The notes beneath the pieces are model-generated. The model searched no databases. It saw nothing but the letters and a program-made list of their open reading frames with translations, and was not told the DNA's origin. Source: Halomonas heilongjiangensis (GTDB taxonomy: Bacteria; Pseudomonadota; Gammaproteobacteria; Pseudomonadales; Halomonadaceae). Taken from it: a DNA stretch of 41,071 bases. Within the stretch, counting starts at the first letter, position 1. Every line of letters starts with the position of its first letter. Location: contig NZ_PNRE01000070.1 of the NCBI RefSeq assembly GCF_002879645.1, positions 1-41,071 of the forward strand, given 5' to 3'. Below, piece by piece: positions 7,415-14,346 of this stretch. The position numbers were made by a program, and so were the translations under genes.

Positions 7415-7738
7415 ATGAGAATACGCATCTTTTTATTTGTAATGGCTGCTATTGCTATATCTGCATGCGCAACTTCCAAAGAGGTGTATCTTGCCGATGG
7501 CTCAAAAGGTCACAGCATCAGTTGCGATGGTGCTGTACAAAACTTTGGAAGTTGCTTAGAAAAGGCCGGCGAGCTTTGTGGAGCTAGGGGATATGTTGTG
7601 CTTAATCAGAATGGTGAGGCTGTTCCATTCTCCACTGCATCTGGTGGTTACACAGCCTCATCACTTGCTGCCTCCGGTGGTTTTCAAGCACAGTCGGGTA
7701 CGATCATAACCCGCAGAATTTTCGTTAAGTGCAAGTAA
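7415..7738 (+). CDS. Small cassette-borne lipoprotein
   Basis: A 107-residue secreted lipoprotein. The N-terminus has a lipoprotein signal (MRIRIFLFVMAAIAISACAT) with the lipobox ISAC, giving Cys18 as the lipidated residue. The mature part has four further Cys residues (SCDG, GSCLEK, ELCGA, VKCK), likely two disulfides in the periplasm, and a Ser/Gly/Ala-rich segment around residues 70-90. The family is not recognised; a similar layout of DGSKGHSISCDG and CLEKAGELCG is common among small hypothetical lipoproteins. SD AAAGGAATAAAAA precedes the ATG. Confidence 0.75.
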   Translation: MRIRIFLFVMAAIAISACATSKEVYLADGSKGHSISCDGAVQNFGSCLEKAGELCGARGYVVLNQNGEAVPFSTASGGYTASSLAASGGFQAQSGTIITRRIFVKCK

Positions 7739-7742
7739 AATC

Positions 7743-8073
7743 TCCTAACATGGCAACCTGCCTGACCGTGCAAAGTGCGCTAGAGAATATCATAGTTTCG
7801 CTCGGCCTCCGATTATCTCAGCCTTATATCAGAGCAGATTGAAAGACCGCATATGGCCGGATGGAGACTTTTGGCTACGTAGATGAGTATGGTCAGAAGC
7901 CGACAGAAAGCGGCCTTCCTGAAAAGGTCAGAAACGCAAGAAGGCAGAAAAGGAAATCCTATTGCATTGTCTCGGGTGGGATGGTAAAAAGCTTATATTC
8001 TTTTATTCATCCTTAGGTAATGTAGTCCCGTTGCTGTTAGTCGTCGGGGAATGATTTCTACGGAGGTGAATGC
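7743..8073. other. Gene-free stretch with half attC and repeat debris
   Basis: TCCTAAC (7743-7749) looks like an R'' box closing the lipoprotein cassette, but no matching R' is nearby. The next R'-like box is GTTAGTC (8036-8042). ATATGGCCGGATGG and GAAAGCGGCCTTCC (around 7850-7925) look like decayed arms of the array repeat. I see no credible gene here. Confidence 0.4.
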
Positions 8074-8667
8074 GTGACTATTTCGGCCCAGACAGTCTTT
8101 TATTTTGTTAGCCCGTTAGTCACGCTGATGGCTGTGTCTGTGGCTTATCTTGCCCTGCTTAAACAATCCCAACCGCACATTCTTGTCCAATACCGACCCA
8201 ATCCAGGTATCCAGACATTTATCGATTTAGTAATCGAAAATGTTGGTGGTGGTATGGCGAGAGATGTCATCTTCTCACAGCCTTTGCCCGCCCAGTGCTT
8301 CGGAATCGAAAGGCCAGAGGCGGATGGCTCGGAAGTCCTCAAAGATGGTTTGCCTGCAATCGCTGCCGGTCAAAGTTTCGTGTTTGATGGTGGCCAATAT
8401 GGAGGTTTGAAATGCAAGATTGGAGAGAAGATGGAAATTGATATTTCATACAATTTCAAAAGCCCGCTTGGTCTCAATAAGAGGCGGACAGAACGATGTG
8501 TCTTGAGCGTTGGGCATCTAGGCAGAATGCCTACACGCACGAGTTCTGAGCAAGCAATCGTTGATGCACTACAAGGGCCGAATGTCACTACTCTTCAGAA
8601 GATTGAAAGGGAACTACGAACGATTGGGGCCGCTCTCAATAAAATCGCAGATAATCAGCAACGCTGA
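8074..8667 (+). CDS. Hypothetical membrane-anchored protein, 197 residues
   Basis: A single N-terminal membrane segment (about residues 6-28, VFYFVSPLVTLMAVSVAYLALL) precedes a beta-rich domain. That domain has patterns such as HILVQYRPNPG and IDLVIENVGGGMARDV, resembling Ig-like or COG1361-like surface domains. The C-terminus is helical (LQKIERELRTIGAALNKIA). The start is a GTG eight bases after a strong ACGGAGGTG. It is the only gene of its cassette, with unknown function. Confidence 0.65.
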   Translation: MTISAQTVFYFVSPLVTLMAVSVAYLALLKQSQPHILVQYRPNPGIQTFIDLVIENVGGGMARDVIFSQPLPAQCFGIERPEADGSEVLKDGLPAIAAGQSFVFDGGQYGGLKCKIGEKMEIDISYNFKSPLGLNKRRTERCVLSVGHLGRMPTRTSSEQAIVDALQGPNVTTLQKIERELRTIGAALNKIADNQQR

Positions 8668-8767
8668 TGGTGGCGATGATGCCTAATCATAACTTGTAGC
8701 TGATTGTCTACTTGATTCGCTCGTGGCGACTGATTAAGCTAGATGATATATCAGGATGGTCTGAACG

Positions 8768-8908
8768 TCAGTTGTTAGCCGATTTAAGAATTTCAGTCTA
8801 TTCTGATGAAAGATATTCGGCACCTTACGACCCGAAACTGACATCCCGGCAAAGGCGACATGCGCGGTCATCCGAGTTATACAGAATGCGCGGTGATTGG
8901 TGTTAGCG
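8768..8908. repeat. Array repeat, full copy, ending in R' box GTTAGCG
   Basis: A diverged left arm (GTCAGTTGTTAGCCGATT, about 8768) and a clear right arm (CGACCCGAAACTGACATCCC, from 8828) are followed by the shared tail (CGGCAAAGG, then ATGCGCGGTCATCCGAGTTATACAG). The unit ends exactly at GTTAGCG (8902-8908), whose complement CGCTAAC closes the next cassette at 9320. The 8668-8938 interval holds no gene; a 64-codon frame there is only repeat sequence. Confidence 0.6.
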
Positions 8909-8938
8909 ATAAGTATCGACCCATAGGAGGGGTTAAAA

Positions 8939-9325
8939 ATGGGAGAGTGGTCAGACTATTTCGAGGATTTCCCGGAAGAAAATCCCGCAAACTACTTCGG
9001 TGGTAGGTTCGACCCAGCTGGTGCAATAAAAGCAAGAGAACTAGAGACACAAGCCTTACAAGCCAATTCTGAAATTAAAAAGATGCTGGCAGATGCATGG
9101 AAAGCTGAAAAAGAAAGGTCGTTTCTTGTCGTAGAAATGTGTCCTCAATGTGGGCTGAAAGAACTGAGCACATACAAGATAAAGGGCAAATATTTCCTTT
9201 GCGAGTGTCAAGATTGTGGTATTTATGGAAGGGGTAAAAGCCATAGTGAAGCACTGAAGTCCATAGAGGACGCGTATGGTTACGGCCTCGATTGGAGAGA
9301 TAATCCTGTACCATGGGGCCGCTAA
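8939..9325 (+). CDS. Zinc-ribbon cassette protein, 128 residues
   Basis: An acidic N-terminus (GEWSDYFEDFPEENPANYFG) and a helix lead to a treble-clef or zinc-ribbon motif: CPQCG at about residue 67 and CECQDCG at about residue 91, which would bind one zinc. The C-terminus ends with SHSEALKSIEDAYG, an RBFA-like helix often seen after Lar-type zinc ribbons. Similar Lar-like ribbons occur in restriction-alleviation proteins, but the similarity is too weak for a functional call. SD AGGAGGGG lies before the ATG. It is the single gene of a well-delimited cassette (8902-9326). Confidence 0.75.
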   Translation: MGEWSDYFEDFPEENPANYFGGRFDPAGAIKARELETQALQANSEIKKMLADAWKAEKERSFLVVEMCPQCGLKELSTYKIKGKYFLCECQDCGIYGRGKSHSEALKSIEDAYGYGLDWRDNPVPWGR

Positions 9326-9397
9326 CAAGGCCAAGCAGCATTGCGCACTTCGTGCGCTGGACCTCGCTACGCTCGGCCGCTGTTGGCGACGTTTGGC
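9320..9397 (+). other. attC recombination site
   Basis: R'' CGCTAAC (9320-9326) is the exact complement of the GTTAGCG that opens this cassette at 8902. R' is GTTTGGC (9391-9397). GGCCAAGCAGC pairs with GCTGTTGGC-type sequence on the other side, and an inner GCGCACTTCGTGCGC hairpin forms the loop. The layout (AACAAGGCCAAGCAGC) is typical of attC sites in proteobacterial chromosomal arrays. Confidence 0.75.
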
Positions 9398-9407
9398 ATG
9401 AAACTAG

Positions 9408-9761
9408 GTGGTAGATGTCATGGATCGAATCACATACTACGCCCTTAAACCGTGGCTTCCTGTGCATGCGCCAAGTCCGGTTTTCGAGCAGGACGAAAAG
9501 AATGAGCTGTTTATAGGGCCCCATGTCCGACTCGCTGGCCTTCCGGGTATGGCGCACATCGACACGGAACAACTAGCGAATGCGTATGCAGAGGCCGTTA
9601 GACCGGTACTCCAGCGACGATATGGAAGCGAGAGCGATGTTCAAGTAATTGCGGTTCAGGCTGGCGGCGAGAAGGCAGTTAAGGATCGGATCCGGCGAGA
9701 TTCGGCAATCGTACGAAAGCGACTCGCCACTGGAAACATGTCCCCGAACAAGGCGGTGTGA
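9408..9761 (+). CDS. Hypothetical cassette protein, about 113-117 residues
   Basis: Not recognised. It is a soluble protein with a central segment (LFIGPHVRLAGLPGMAHID) and a basic C-terminus (AVKDRIRRDSAIVRKRL). There are two possible starts: GTG at 9408 or ATG at 9420, giving MDRITYYALKPW. AAACTAGGTGG before the GTG is a weak SD. It is the sole gene of the cassette opened by R' GTTTGGC at 9391 and closed by the attC at 9773. Confidence 0.55.
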   Translation: MVDVMDRITYYALKPWLPVHAPSPVFEQDEKNELFIGPHVRLAGLPGMAHIDTEQLANAYAEAVRPVLQRRYGSESDVQVIAVQAGGEKAVKDRIRRDSAIVRKRLATGNMSPNKAV

Positions 9762-9772
9762 GTGTAGCCAGT

Positions 9773-9844
9773 GCCCAACAATGCGCTCTAGGCGGCACCT
9801 TTACCGCTTCTCGATTCCGACGCGCCTAAGCTTCATCGTTAGAA
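9773..9844 (+). other. attC recombination site
   Basis: R'' GCCCAAC (9773-9779) and R' GTTAGAA (9838-9844) lie 72 bp apart. Inside, ATGCGCTCTAGGCGGC and GACGCGCCTAAGC can pair imperfectly with bulges. GTTAGAA reappears as its complement TTCTAAC at the end of the next cassette (10051), as expected for a cassette junction. Confidence 0.7.
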
Positions 9845-9851
9845 GGTATTT

Positions 9852-10049
9852 ATGAGTTACGTACTAGCAACCACCCATAGCAAAGTTCAGTGGTACAAAT
9901 TCAACTTCAATTCTTCACTTAAAGAAGGTGAGTTCGTTCTTCTCAACGAACTCGATTTGCACGAAGTATCATGCTTTGGCGACAAAGAGACCGCTAAGTT
10001 AGCTGCTAAAGCACTTGGTTTAAAAACATGGCGCTACGTGAAAATTTAG
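9852..10049 (+). CDS. Hypothetical small cassette protein, 65 residues
   Basis: A 65-residue soluble alpha/beta-like protein (MSYVLATTHSKVQWYKFNFN, ending LGLKTWRYVKI), not recognised. It begins 8 bases after the attC R' box, with AGAAGGTATTT as SD. The stop codon lies just before the next R''. Cassettes containing a single small orphan gene without its own promoter are usual in such arrays. Confidence 0.6.
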   Translation: MSYVLATTHSKVQWYKFNFNSSLKEGEFVLLNELDLHEVSCFGDKETAKLAAKALGLKTWRYVKI

Positions 10050-10050
10050 T

Positions 10051-10109
10051 TTCTAACCAGTCGCCCAAGTTGACCGTGCCACCCAGGTAATCAAACTACT
10101 TGGTTGGGT
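10051..10109 (+). other. Probable attC site
   Basis: R'' TTCTAAC (10051-10057) is the exact complement of the R' that opens the preceding cassette. GTTGGGT at 10103-10109 fits GTTRRRY, and CCAAGT/ACTTGG pair between them. If correct, the next 100 bp would be a tiny cassette without a gene. The alternative is one long attC reaching to 10223. Confidence 0.5.
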
Positions 10110-10134
10110 TTCATATGACGCGTACCTCGCAGAT

Positions 10135-10223
10135 ATTCAACTGCTACTGCCATAGGAAACCTAAACTATTCGCTGCAGGCGCGACGGCCCTGACGGGCCG
10201 CGGCCTGAGCTCAAACGTTGAAT
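10135..10223 (+). other. Probable attC site with exact 10-bp outer arms
   Basis: ATTCAAC (10135-10141) and GTTGAAT (10217-10223) are exact complements. The identity extends outward, so GATATTCAAC (10132-10141) mirrors GTTGAATATC (10217-10226). The inner part contains GACGGCCCTGACGGGCCGCGGCC, which folds, and GCTCAAAC before R', a common attC feature. Confidence 0.6.
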
Positions 10224-10236
10224 ATCAGGAAAGTCT

Positions 10237-10323
10237 CAAAGTTCGCTCTTGGCCGTAAGGAGCATTTCAGACCATGCTGATTGATTGTAAATGACAGCAG
10301 ACGACCCTAAGCGGGCCTGCCGG
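10237..10323. repeat. Array repeat, full copy, in a gene-free cassette
   Basis: The left arm AAAGTTCGCTCTTGGCCGT (10237-10255) and right arm CGACCCTAAGCGGGCCTGCCGG (10302-10323) are followed by the shared tail ATCCATCCGTGTTATG and GGCACGATGATCGGTGTTATAC. The whole interval 10224-10506 has no gene. It ends with the R' box GTTAGGC at 10452-10458, which opens the YCII cassette. Confidence 0.6.
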
Positions 10324-10506
10324 TAGATGCTGCGGGCACATCCATCCGTGTTATGTAGCCGGCACGATGATCGGTGTTATACTGCCGAGCTATACTTAAT
10401 ATTATGGTATTTCAGTAGGTTAGGGCGCAGTCGGCGTGCGGTCTAATCACTGTTAGGCCGCACACTCGCTCCACGACCGACATCAATCTCCAAAGGAAAT
10501 AGCACC

Positions 10507-10848
10507 ATGGCCAAGTACCTGATCTCCTTTCCCAGCGCTGCGATGGTCGTGCCCGAAGGCGAGTGGGAGGCGGTGGGTCGCGACGCGCACGCCGTGATCG
10601 ACGAGGCGAAAGCCGCCGGCGTCTACGTCTTCGGCGGCGGCATCGACGAAGGCGTGCCGCCCGTTCTCGTCGGAGCAGACGGAGCAGTCGCCGAGGGCGG
10701 CTACCCATGGGCGCCCCCGCTTGACGGCGGCTTCACTGTGCTCGAACTACCCTCACGCGAGGAGGCCGTCGCGTGGGCCGCGCGCATCGCGAAGGCCTGT
10801 CGTTGTGACCAAGAGCTACGCGTCTTCGGGTTCGACCCGCAGTCCTGA
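10507..10848 (+). CDS. YCII-related (DGPF) domain protein
   Basis: A 113-residue protein of the YCII-related family, a ferredoxin-like dimeric alpha/beta-barrel fold found in small enzymes and sigma-factor-associated proteins. The signature is clear: AKYLISFPSAAMVVPEGEWE, a GVYVFGGGIDEG stretch, GGYPWAPPLDGGFTVLELPS and helix REEAVAWAARIAKAC. YCII genes are frequent integron cassettes. SD AAAGGAAATAGCACC precedes the ATG. GC content is much higher than in neighbouring cassettes, suggesting a different donor. The cassette ends are exact 12-bp complements (GTTAGGCCGCAC at 10452, GTGCGGCCTAAC at 10874). Its biochemical role is unknown. Confidence 0.85.
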   Translation: MAKYLISFPSAAMVVPEGEWEAVGRDAHAVIDEAKAAGVYVFGGGIDEGVPPVLVGADGAVAEGGYPWAPPLDGGFTVLELPSREEAVAWAARIAKACRCDQELRVFGFDPQS

Positions 10849-10878
10849 GGGCGGCATAGAAATGGCGCAGAAAGTGCG

Positions 10879-10984
10879 GCCTAACAATTCATATATGGAC
10901 TCCTCCCGCAAGTAGGCAGAGGAAGACTTGTTAATCATCTCTCGCTGAAGGGCTGCTCCTGGCCGGAGAAGGTATAAGTTGGGT
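10879..10984 (+). other. Last attC of the array (probable)
   Basis: R'' GCCTAAC (10879-10885) is the complement of the R' opening the YCII cassette. The candidate R' is GTTGGGT (10978-10984). ATATGGACTCC and GGAGAAGGTATA pair with mismatches between them. The interval also contains a left arm of the array repeat (GGGCTGCTCCTGGCCGG, 10949-10965). No further attC follows before the dienelactone hydrolase gene. Confidence 0.5.
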
Positions 10985-11010
10985 AATCGGGGACAGGTTC
11001 CCATTTACCC
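10981..11010. repeat. REP-like palindrome at array end
   Basis: GGGTAA, two bases, then GGGGACAGGTTCCC, two bases and TTACCC form a 30-bp imperfect palindrome. This GGGGACAGGTTCCC core is a widespread REP-type hairpin in gammaproteobacteria. It sits exactly where cassette sequence ends and chromosome-like sequence begins. Confidence 0.6.
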
Positions 11011-11018
11011 TCGTCAAA

Positions 11019-11037
11019 GGCGGGCTTTGCTCCCGCC
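11019..11037 (-). terminator. Probable terminator after dienelactone hydrolase
   Basis: Read on the minus strand, GGCGGG, a 7-base loop, CCCGCC and then TTTG follow the hydrolase gene. A second hairpin (CGGGACC/GGTCCCG, 11055-11087) touches its stop codon. The T run is short, so the call is moderate. Confidence 0.4.
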
Positions 11038-11087
11038 ATCACGGCCCCATACAGCGGGACCGCTGATGAAAAGGGGGGAAGGTCCCG

Positions 11088-11828
11088 TTACAGCGTCTCT
11101 TCCAGGAGCATGGCGAGCCGCTTGTGATGCAGGGCGTCGGCGGTCGCGTCGTAGGCGGGGGCGTCCTTGGCCGTGAAGCCGTGGGCTGCACCCTTGTAGA
11201 GCTCCGTGGTGAAGTGCACGCCGGCCTTGGCCAGCGCCTCGTCCATGCGGGCGATCTGCTCGGGGGGCAGCAGCTCATCCTTGTCGGCGTGGCCGAGATA
11301 GACGCGCCCCTCGATGGTGCCGACCACGTGGACTGGGCTGTACGGGTCGTCGGTGCCCGCCAGCCGGGCCGAGTGAAAGCCGGCCGCGGCGGCAATGCGG
11401 TCGGGGTGTTCGGCCGCCATGCGCAGCGCGAAGGCGCCGGTCATGCAGTAACCGACCACGCCTACCTTGCCGTCCGCGAACTCGGCCTCGCCATCGATGC
11501 AATCGAGGAGGGCGACGAAATCGCGGGATTGCGCCTCGGGCGTCAGGTGGCCGGCATACTCGAACAGCGTCGGACGCACATCCGGATCGCGGAAGGACTT
11601 GCCCTCCGGCACGACGGGGCCACGTGCATTGCGGTAGTAGACGTTGGGCATCAACACGGCATAGCCGTTGTCTGCTATCTGCTGAGCCTTCTCGTGATAG
11701 CAGGGGCGCAGGCCGCCGATATCGGTGAACAGCACCACGGCTGGCAGTGGGCCTTCGGCGCTCCCGGGCGTGAAGACATGGGCGTCGATGGTGCCGTCGG
11801 CGGCAGGAATGTCGATAGCGCGAGACAT
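11088..11828 (-). CDS. Dienelactone hydrolase family protein
   Basis: A 246-residue cytoplasmic alpha/beta hydrolase. The dienelactone-hydrolase triad is visible: nucleophile Cys128 in GYCMTG (the family uses Cys where most hydrolases have Ser), Asp184 in GHADKDELLP and His216 in AAHGF. The N-terminal VVLFTDIGGLRP carries the oxyanion region. Known members open lactone rings in chlorocatechol breakdown, but most chromosomal homologues have unknown substrates, and no catechol pathway genes are nearby. It is transcribed alone, opposite to the array and to lodA. The base composition is chromosomal. The start ATG at 11828 is the family's usual one. Confidence 0.9.
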   Translation of the reverse strand: MSRAIDIPAADGTIDAHVFTPGSAEGPLPAVVLFTDIGGLRPCYHEKAQQIADNGYAVLMPNVYYRNARGPVVPEGKSFRDPDVRPTLFEYAGHLTPEAQSRDFVALLDCIDGEAEFADGKVGVVGYCMTGAFALRMAAEHPDRIAAAAGFHSARLAGTDDPYSPVHVVGTIEGRVYLGHADKDELLPPEQIARMDEALAKAGVHFTTELYKGAAHGFTAKDAPAYDATADALHHKRLAMLLEETL

Positions 11829-12504
11829 GAGCGGGCTCCGGGGTGTCGATGGGGATGGATGTCGTCAGGGACGAATGTCACCCAAGACGCATCTAACCAG
11901 AGACAGGCCCTGTTGACGAGGTCGTTACTCTTCCGCCCCGAGGTCATCCGCAGCGCCTGGAGCCCGCCGAGCTAAAGCCGCGGGGCAATGAGGAGTAGAC
12001 TCCAGTGGCTCGGCAGGCCTCATGGACGAAGCGAGCCCCACCGTAGGAACCCTGCGAAGAATGCACCGTACCTCCACCTAATCAGGGGCTTACCCCACGC
12101 ATCCCGGCAGGGACACCCGTGGCCTCTTATCGCAAGGAAGGCGATGGCGGTCAGGATGGCCTGGGCTCCGCCCATCTCCTGCAGTTTGCCGGCGGCATCA
12201 TCCTGGTGGGTATCGATGTAGACAGACACCGCATGCCTGCCATCACACGATGTACTCATTCAGGCCCGCACTGTTGGTAAGGGTGGAATGACATATCAGG
12301 CCGTGCTGAAACTCCGGTATTGGTCGTTAAGCGACCTGATCTTGCCCAGCAGCACTGAACAAGTGCCTCTCTTTCCCTATCCAGGTATGCAGCAACGTAC
12401 CGCTGAGCCAGCGGTGCTATTTCAGTTCAAGGATTCATGAACCGGTGCGGCGCCAGGGCGTCTGCGCCTCTTGATGTCGCGCCATACAACAAGGGAGTGA
12501 ACAG
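11829..12504. other. Gene-poor interval before lodA, with possible gene remnant
   Basis: No convincing intact gene. A minus-strand frame at 12020-12259 has a protein-like stretch (VYIDTHQDDAAGKLQEMGGA, then ILTAIAFLA) but no SD, no recognised family, and turns nonsensical downstream, so it may be a decayed gene end. The last 50 bases hold the upstream region of lodA with SD AAGGGAG. Confidence 0.35.
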
Positions 12505-14346
12505 ATGGCTGAGATCGCTTACGCCAAAATCCACCCGTCCATCGGCATCGCCAGGGTCGGCAATTCCAGGCAGACCGACGGTTACTACATCGGCCCCCAG
12601 GTCACCGAGCCCCTGCCCAGGGAACCCGGAGCCTACCGAGACGCCACCGGCGCTCTGAAGCGCGAGGTGGCCGAGTTCCGCATCTACGCCTACGACGGCA
12701 ACGGCAGGGTAGTGCGGGAGCTGACCATGGATCCCGACACCCGGATCACCTGGACGGTGGAGCTGGCCAACCACAAGGCGGCCTGGTACAACTTCGAGCT
12801 CGCGCTGGATATCCCGGAAGCGGCGACGGCAACGCCTTCCAAGCGTCGCAATGCCGAGGTGGCACCGCCGGACAGGCACAAGCTGGCCATCACCCCCGGC
12901 GCCCGTAGCATCGACACCCCTTCCAGCCTGGGGCCCGAGTTCCGGTTCGACGGCGGCACCTTCATGGACACCGAGGTGCCCCTGGGGGAACTGCGCACCA
13001 ACACCGCCGGCCGCCTGCAGGTCTTCGGCGGCCATGGGCGTTCCGCCTCCTGCGGGGAGAAGCCCCCCACCACCTTCGCCAACAACGACGGCTGGTATGA
13101 CGACACCAGCGACGGCCCGGTAACGGCCACGGTGCTGGTGGACGGCCGCTCCATCGCCGTGGCCCCGGCCTGGGTGGTGGTGGCCCCGCCCAATTACGGC
13201 CCCCAGCAGAAGGCGGTGCGTACCCTGTACGCACTGATGACGGACCTGGCCATCCAGGCCGGCCAGTTGGCGGCGCCCACCAGGCCCTCCTTCAGCGACG
13301 ACATACTGCCCATCCTCGAGGCCATGTGCGATCTGCAATGGATGAACGCGGGTTTTGCCGCCGGCTTCGGCTATGGCATGCCCCAGCACTTCCTGGAACC
13401 TCGCTATCTCACGCAACTGGCGGAGCCGGGCGCAACCTATGCCGAGCTCAGGCGTACCGTCGCCAACGCCTTCCGCAATCCCCAGGACGGCGACACCTCC
13501 ATGAAGCCGTGGCCCTGGATCTATGGCGACGCCATGAACGTCCCCATGCCCAGGGTCCCCGACGCCATGAACGCCCTGACCACCACTCAGCTGGCCCTGC
13601 TGGAAACGTGGGCAGAAGGGGACTTCGTGGCGGACTACGATCCGCACCGGCAACCGCCGCGCTCCATCGACGAGGTGCCGTTGCAGCAGCAGCCCGCCAT
13701 GCTGGACCGGGCGGCCCTGGAGTTCTGCATCGCCGATGCCTTCCACCCGGGGTGCGAGATGACCTGGCCGGTCCGCCACAGCACCATGTACATGGAACCC
13801 TACCGCTGGCGCCACCGCAGCCCCGAGGATCCCGAGCCGGACTACGGCACCACCCTGACCCCGGCCATGGCGACGTCCTACAACGGCCCCCTGTACGGCC
13901 AGTCCCCCGGCTCCATCACCCGTTGGATGGCCATCCCCTGGCAAACCGACACCGCCAGCTGTCGCTCCGGCTACGACACCGAATACGATCCCTACCTGCC
14001 CACCTTCTGGCCCGCCCGGGTACCCAACCAGGTGCTGAGCGAAGAGAACTACGGCAAGGTGATGGACCCCTCGCTGCCGAGGGAAGAGCGCCTGGCCGCC
14101 TACCATCAGCGCTCCGACTGGGACCGCACCCTGGGCGTCGGCCACCTGAACCAACTGGCGAACATGGTGGCCCATTTCGACCGGATGGGGATCGTGGAGG
14201 TGCGGCCAGGCCCCAGCGGGGATCCCGACTTTCCGCCGCTGATGCAGGTCGAGGACAGGGGCGGCCGCGACATGACACCCCAGGAGCGGCACGACACCGA
14301 CAAGGGCATGCGCGAGCTGTTGATCGCCAAGCGCCGCGGCCGCTGA
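12505..14346 (+). CDS. lodA: LodA/GoxA-family quinoprotein amino-acid oxidase
   Basis: A 613-residue homologue of LodA (lysine epsilon-oxidase) and GoxA (glycine oxidase). These use a cysteine tryptophylquinone made from their own Cys and Trp and release ammonia and hydrogen peroxide. The N-terminal signature IHPSIGIARVGNS and the C-terminal FWPARVPNQVL block are clear. Trp502 in TFWPARV and Cys408, Cys417 or Cys486 are cofactor candidates; I cannot decide which Cys without an alignment. The substrate cannot be predicted. No signal peptide is seen, as in the family. The stop overlaps the start of the flavoprotein gene (TGATG), as expected for a lodAB operon. SD AAGGGAG precedes the ATG. Confidence 0.85.
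   Translation: MAEIAYAKIHPSIGIARVGNSRQTDGYYIGPQVTEPLPREPGAYRDATGALKREVAEFRIYAYDGNGRVVRELTMDPDTRITWTVELANHKAAWYNFELALDIPEAATATPSKRRNAEVAPPDRHKLAITPGARSIDTPSSLGPEFRFDGGTFMDTEVPLGELRTNTAGRLQVFGGHGRSASCGEKPPTTFANNDGWYDDTSDGPVTATVLVDGRSIAVAPAWVVVAPPNYGPQQKAVRTLYALMTDLAIQAGQLAAPTRPSFSDDILPILEAMCDLQWMNAGFAAGFGYGMPQHFLEPRYLTQLAEPGATYAELRRTVANAFRNPQDGDTSMKPWPWIYGDAMNVPMPRVPDAMNALTTTQLALLETWAEGDFVADYDPHRQPPRSIDEVPLQQQPAMLDRAALEFCIADAFHPGCEMTWPVRHSTMYMEPYRWRHRSPEDPEPDYGTTLTPAMATSYNGPLYGQSPGSITRWMAIPWQTDTASCRSGYDTEYDPYLPTFWPARVPNQVLSEENYGKVMDPSLPREERLAAYHQRSDWDRTLGVGHLNQLANMVAHFDRMGIVEVRPGPSGDPDFPPLMQVEDRGGRDMTPQERHDTDKGMRELLIAKRRGR

Noticed and set aside
8712..8906. 64-codon plus-strand frame between two cassettes
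   Set aside because: It lies on the array repeat and would differ in every copy; no SD and no protein character.
10829..10846. GGGTTCGACCCGCAGTCC, which resembles a tRNA T-arm
   Set aside because: It lies in the coding sequence of the YCII gene and no cloverleaf can be formed around it.
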